Origin: an uncultured Collinsella sp.
GTDB lineage: Bacteria > Actinomycetota > Coriobacteriia > Coriobacteriales > Coriobacteriaceae
DNA length: 8,990 nucleotides
Direction of reading: 5' to 3'
NCBI GenBank assembly: GCA_900543605.1
Contig: UQSK01000060.1
Coordinates: 1 to 8,990, forward strand
Position 1 is the first letter of the stretch, and each line of letters begins with the position of its first letter. Both the position numbers and the translations under genes were made by a program. Below, piece by piece: positions 6,149-8,990 of the stretch. Under the pieces are notes generated by a model. That model had not been told where the DNA came from. It did not search any database and saw only the letters and a program-made list of their open reading frames with translations.

Positions 6149-6180
6149 AGCCCTGCTTAGTCATTGCGTCGCAACGTTTT

Positions 6181-6753
6181 CTATGGGATGTGTACCAGGT
6201 CCCTAAAGTAAACGTTGCCCGTTGCCTCTTCGAACATCCAAATGTTGAGGTAGATGTCGTTGAGGTCGTTGTTCACATCAAAGTCCGGATCGTCGAAGGT
6301 GCCCACAAAGGTGAGCATGGCGCGCGTTTCCTCTCCAGCGGCGACCGGTTGGCGCATGTGTACGTCGCGGACCACGCCGTTGACGTAGGCATAGGAGTCC
6401 ACATCGCCAAACATCATGTCGACACCGGTGTTGTTGGACACCGTAAAGACGAGCGCGGCGTCCCCGTAGCCGTCGGTGTCCTTGCCCACGTAGGTAACAT
6501 GGACGTTCTCGTCCGCCTCAAGGTCGATGGGGAGCTGTTCTTGGGAATCGGGACCCAGGCCCTGGGGATCGACGATGTCTTCGTTTATTTTGTCGAAGCT
6601 CGCCGGGGGTTCGGTTTTCTCGTTGGCTTTGGTGCTGCCAAGATCCGGTTCGCATGTTCCGGTTTTGCTGTTCGTTTTGCCACAGCCCACGAGGGTCAAC
6701 GAGCACGTTGCGATGGCGAGCGCAGTCATGCAGAGGGTGCCTAGGCGTTTCAT
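6181..6753 (-). CDS. Putative lipoprotein with C-terminal beta-sandwich-like domain, function unknown
   Basis: The 190-residue protein has a lipoprotein signal peptide: basic start MKR, hydrophobic stretch LGTLCMTALAIATCSLTL, and a lipobox LVGC with Cys24 as the lipidated residue. It is therefore predicted to be exported and anchored on the outer face of the membrane. Residues about 25-75 are a polar, acidic, low-complexity linker (GKTNSKTGTCEPDLGSTKAN onward). Residues about 80-190 show alternating beta-type segments (HVTYVGKD, AALVFTVSNNTG, RAMLTFVGTF, IYLNIWMFEE) like the Ig-like domains of small actinobacterial lipoproteins (DUF4352/FxLYD type); this is a fold impression, not a motif match. 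The start is supported by AAGGAGG 5 bases upstream. The gene is convergent with leuS and stands alone; I found no convincing promoter on its upstream side. The function is not recognised. Confidence 0.85.
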   Translation of the reverse strand: MKRLGTLCMTALAIATCSLTLVGCGKTNSKTGTCEPDLGSTKANEKTEPPASFDKINEDIVDPQGLGPDSQEQLPIDLEADENVHVTYVGKDTDGYGDAALVFTVSNNTGVDMMFGDVDSYAYVNGVVRDVHMRQPVAAGEETRAMLTFVGTFDDPDFDVNNDLNDIYLNIWMFEEATGNVYFRDLVHIP

Positions 6754-7015
6754 GGGTGCCTCCTTACCGTAAAGGATCTCGAAAGGTTCGTCGTTGCGCG
6801 ACTTGCTGGCTGGCTTGTTGCAGAATGCCCCTTAACGTAAGTCTGATCGATAGGGGCTCGGGGAGGAATGCCCTTGGGGTCCGAACGGGCCTGTGGATTG
6901 GGACGCATGGCCCGTTCTTGGACCCTCGGACGCTTGCCTCATGGAGTCTTTAGTCCAATTGTCCTATTCTTGTGGAGAAGCTGTGCGCACGCTGACCTGC
7001 AGATTCGTACTGTGC
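6754..7015. other. Intergenic stretch with one imperfect hairpin
   Basis: Between the lipoprotein start and the rimP promoter I see no credible gene. The in-frame upstream extension of rimP here lacks a ribosome binding site and has no family-like sequence. The only structure is a hairpin: GGGTCC (6877-6882) with GGACCC (6920-6925), and GAACGGGCC (6883-6891) with GGCCCGTTC (6909-6917). It has a TT bulge and a 17-nt loop and no U-run. The complement of the lipoprotein ribosome binding site is at 6759-6765. Confidence 0.6.
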
Positions 7016-7044
7016 TTGCACGTTTCCGCAGCTATTGGTATAGT
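7016..7044 (+). promoter_or_regulatory. Promoter of the rimP-nusA operon
   Basis: TTGCAC (7016-7021), a spacer of exactly 17 bp and TATAGT (7039-7044) form a sigma-70-type promoter, strengthened by an extended -10 TGG (7036-7038). The -10 matches 5 of 6 bases and the -35 matches TTG. Transcription should start near 7051, about 72 nt before the rimP start codon. Confidence 0.75.
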
Positions 7045-7069
7045 TTGCTTGCAAATGAAGTTGTAATTG

Positions 7070-7102
7070 AAAGAAGTGGGGTTTCGGCCCCGCTTCTTTT
7101 TT
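7070..7102 (+). terminator. Terminator hairpin in the rimP-nusA leader (probable attenuator)
   Basis: AAAGAAGTGGGG (7070-7081) pairs with CCCCGCTTCTTT (7088-7099), 12 bp with one U-G pair, around the loop TTTCGG. T6 runs 7097-7102. This is a textbook factor-independent terminator, placed after the promoter and 20 bases before rimP. No gene lies between promoter and hairpin, so it would control read-through into rimP-nusA. No alternative antiterminator pairing is obvious. Confidence 0.85.
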
Positions 7103-7122
7103 GTATGGATGGAGGTGCCGCA

Positions 7123-7617
7123 ATGGTCAAGACCAAGACCGAGCAGGCGATCATCGACGCGCTCGAGGCCGTCGCTCCCCAGCACGATATCGACATCGTC
7201 GACGTCGAGCTCGTGGGTGCCACCAAGGCCCCCTGCGTGCGCGTGCGTATCGAGGGTGCCGAGGGTCAGAGCCTGTCGCTCAACGACGTCACGGCCAACA
7301 CCAAGTGGGTCGGCGATGTGATTGAGGAGCTCGACCCCATCTCCTCGAGCTATACGCTCGAGGTGTCGAGCCCGGGTATGGCGCGCCCGCTGCGCCGCCC
7401 GAGTGACTTTGCCCGCTTTGTGGGCGAAAACTGCGAGCTCACCTCCACCGCCACCGAGGGCCGTCGCAAGTACGCCGGCAAGATTGCCGCCGCCACCGAG
7501 ACGAACGTGACCCTCGAGCTCGAGGACGGCGAGTCCGTTACCCTCGATTTCTCTGATGTTAAAAAGTGCAAGTTGAAGCCCACCTACGACTTCAAGCCCG
7601 CGAAGGAAGGAAAGTAA
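7123..7617 (+). CDS. rimP: Ribosome maturation factor RimP
   Basis: This cytosolic assembly factor binds the free 30S subunit and helps it mature. The 164-residue length fits the family. The N-terminal alpha/beta domain (about 1-90) includes HDIDIVDVELVGATKAPCVR and the family signature YTLEVSSPGMARPLRR starting at Tyr77. The C-terminal SH3-like barrel (about 93-155) includes FARFVGENCELT, GRRKYAGKIAAATETNVTLE and VTLDFSDVKKCKL. The ATG at 7123 has GGAGG (7111-7115) 7 bases upstream. An in-frame ATG at 7105 sits only 2 bases after the T-run of the leader terminator and lacks a site. It is the first gene of the operon; nusA starts after one base. Confidence 0.96.
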   Translation: MVKTKTEQAIIDALEAVAPQHDIDIVDVELVGATKAPCVRVRIEGAEGQSLSLNDVTANTKWVGDVIEELDPISSSYTLEVSSPGMARPLRRPSDFARFVGENCELTSTATEGRRKYAGKIAAATETNVTLELEDGESVTLDFSDVKKCKLKPTYDFKPAKEGK

Positions 7618-7618
7618 G

Positions 7619-8866
7619 ATGGCAGCATCCGACATGATGTCCGCCCTGATGGAGCTTTGCCAGGAGAAGCACATCGACCAGCTCTACCTGATAGACCGCC
7701 TGGAGCAGTCGCTCGCCAAGAGCTATGCCGAGATCCTGCATCTTGAGTGGGGCGCCAAGGTGACCATCGACCGCACCACCGGCAAGATCTACGTCTACCG
7801 CCTGGAGCCGATCGACGATTCCATGGACGAGGAGGGCAACTTCACCGAGTTCGAGGAGATCGACGTCACTCCCAAGAACACGAGCCGCATCGCTGCCCAG
7901 CACGCCAAGGCCGAGATCAATGCCATCGTGCGTAACTCCGCCCGCGAGCAGATCTACGAGGAGTTCTCCGGTCGCATCGGTGACCTCATCAGCGGCACCG
8001 TGCTGCAGTCCACGCCCGACTTCACGATCGTCAAGATTCGCGAGGGCGTCGAGGCCGAGCTGCCGCACTTCGATCAGCGCCGTTACGAGAACGAGCGCAA
8101 CGAGCGTCCGATGGGCGAGCGCTACCTGCACAACCAGCATATCAAGGCCGTGATCATCGACGTTCGCGACCCCAACTCCAACCTGCAGCCGGTTCGTGGC
8201 GAGCACAGCCGTCCGCCGATTGTCATCTCCCGTACCCACCCCGAGCTCATGCGTCGTCTGTTTGAGCAGGAGGTGCCCGAGATCTACGAGGGCACCGTCC
8301 AGATCAAGTCGATCGCCCGCGAGCCCGGCCAGCGCTCCAAGGTCGCCGTCCACTCGCTCGACGACCGTCTGGATCCCGTGGGCGCCTGCGTCGGCCCCAA
8401 GGGCAGCCGTGTTCGCGCTGTCGTGGGCGAGCTCCGTGGCGAGCGCGTCGACGTCATCCTGTGGGATGCCGATCCTGCCGTCTACGTCGCCAACGCCCTG
8501 TCGCCCGCCAAGGTTACCCGCGTCCTCATTGACGAAGAGAAGGCCTACGCCGGCGTCATCGTGCCCGACGACCAGCTGTCCCTCGCCATCGGCAAGGAGG
8601 GCCAGAACGCCCGCCTCGCCGCGCGCCTGACCGGCTGGCACATCGACATCAAGTCCGAGACGCTTGCCGCCGACATCCTCAAGAACGTTCCCGTTCACGA
8701 GGAGCCCGCCGCCGACCTGATCGGTGACGAGGAAGACGAGGACGTCCGCCGCTGCGAGTACGTGTCCGAGGACGGCATCCAGTGCCGCAACCAGGCTCGT
8801 CCCGGCTCCCGTTTCTGCGGTGTCCACGACACCGACGCCTTCGATGATGCGGAGGACCTGATCTAG
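7619..8866 (+). CDS. nusA: Transcription termination/antitermination factor NusA with C-terminal Cys/His tail
   Basis: NusA binds RNA polymerase and nascent RNA and modulates pausing, intrinsic termination and antitermination. The 415 residues read in order: the N-terminal polymerase-binding domain (about 1-118); an S1 domain (about 120-190, GRIGDLISGTVLQSTPDFT onward); KH1 with G259-P-K-G262 in VGACVGPKGSRVRAVVGEL; KH2 with G325-K-E-G328 in LSLAIGKEGQNARLAARLTG; an acidic linker DLIGDEEDEDV; and a tail with C379, C389, C400 and H403 (C-x9-C-x10-C-x2-H), followed by an acidic end. The acidic repeats of long proteobacterial NusA are absent. The tail resembles a small zinc-binding knuckle and is unusual for NusA. 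The ATG is one base after the rimP stop, with AAGGAAGG upstream inside rimP, so translation is probably coupled. The downstream operon genes are cut off. Confidence 0.97.
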   Translation: MAASDMMSALMELCQEKHIDQLYLIDRLEQSLAKSYAEILHLEWGAKVTIDRTTGKIYVYRLEPIDDSMDEEGNFTEFEEIDVTPKNTSRIAAQHAKAEINAIVRNSAREQIYEEFSGRIGDLISGTVLQSTPDFTIVKIREGVEAELPHFDQRRYENERNERPMGERYLHNQHIKAVIIDVRDPNSNLQPVRGEHSRPPIVISRTHPELMRRLFEQEVPEIYEGTVQIKSIAREPGQRSKVAVHSLDDRLDPVGACVGPKGSRVRAVVGELRGERVDVILWDADPAVYVANALSPAKVTRVLIDEEKAYAGVIVPDDQLSLAIGKEGQNARLAARLTGWHIDIKSETLAADILKNVPVHEEPAADLIGDEEDEDVRRCEYVSEDGIQCRNQARPGSRFCGVHDTDAFDDAEDLI

Positions 8867-8874
8867 CGCGCGGT

Positions 8875-8897
8875 CGCGCCGGGCGGGTCCCGGCGCG
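8875..8897 (+). repeat. GC-rich hairpin after nusA
   Basis: CGCGCCGGG (8875-8883) pairs exactly with CCCGGCGCG (8889-8897) around CGGGT. No T-run follows (TCTCCCACG), so it is not a clear terminator. It may be a processing or attenuation site before the next operon gene. A second small hairpin follows: GGCACC (8922-8927) with GGTGCC (8931-8936). Confidence 0.5.
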
Positions 8898-8942
8898 TCT
8901 CCCACGCTCGTTCAGTCTCTAGGCACCCAAGGTGCCAGAAAG

Positions 8943-8990
8943 CTGTCTCTTATACACATCTCCGAGCCCACGAGACGCGTAGTAATCTCG
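8943..8990 (+). other. Nextera read-2 adapter with i7 index (artefact)
   Basis: Bases 8943-8961 are the Tn5 mosaic end CTGTCTCTTATACACATCT. They are followed by CCGAGCCCACGAGAC (8962-8976), an 8-base i7 index GCGTAGTA (8977-8984, matching the index I remember as N719) and ATCTCG, the start of the P7 flow-cell sequence. This is not genomic DNA. Confidence 0.98.

Noticed and set aside
6868..7122. 85-codon upstream extension of RimP
   Set aside because: It spans the promoter and the leader terminator, and no RimP family member has such an extension.
1..8990. CRISPR arrays, phage genes, transposases, toxin-antitoxin or defence systems
   Set aside because: No regularly spaced repeats and no proteins of these families were found in either strand.

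Overview
The window looks like a chromosomal stretch of a high-GC gut actinobacterium of the class Coriobacteriia, most likely Collinsella or a close relative. This rests on the GC-rich third codon positions, the gene families present, AGGAG-type ribosome binding sites and an IMP dehydrogenase of the unusual Tritrichomonas-like type. The genus is inferred from memory of the families, not from a search. Both ends are library artefacts: bases 1-41 and 8943-8990 are Illumina Nextera transposon adapters with index bases. The biological sequence is therefore 42-8942, and both of its edges are artificial breaks.

Layout, left to right. A 5'-truncated and divergent member of the Cys/Met-metabolism PLP enzyme family (42-962, +) ends inside a perfect 35-bp inverted repeat (958-1035). 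A one-domain ModE-type winged-helix regulator (1077-1421, -) is divergent from guaB (1615-3126, +). Their shared 193-bp spacer holds overlapping promoter-like sites and a perfect 12-bp palindrome. The 373-bp gap from guaB to leuS contains no gene but four consecutive hairpins, the last a 29-bp-arm inverted repeat in the leuS leader. Next come leuS (3500-6076, +), a factor-independent terminator, and a convergent putative lipoprotein gene (6181-6753, -). A second 369-bp gap holds one imperfect hairpin, then a good promoter and a terminator hairpin placed directly before rimP. The rimP-nusA pair (7123-7617 and 7619-8866, +) closes the window. The usual downstream genes of this operon would lie beyond the break.

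Most genes are housekeeping: GMP synthesis (guaB), leucyl-tRNA charging (leuS), 30S subunit maturation (rimP) and transcription elongation/termination control (nusA). I do not see a defence system, prophage, CRISPR array, complete mobile element, tRNA or rRNA. The most interesting points are the protozoan-like IMPDH, the zinc-knuckle-like tail on NusA, the promoter-terminator leader of rimP-nusA, the leuS leader hairpin, the PLP enzyme that seems to lack its Schiff-base lysine, and the long palindromic intergenic elements.
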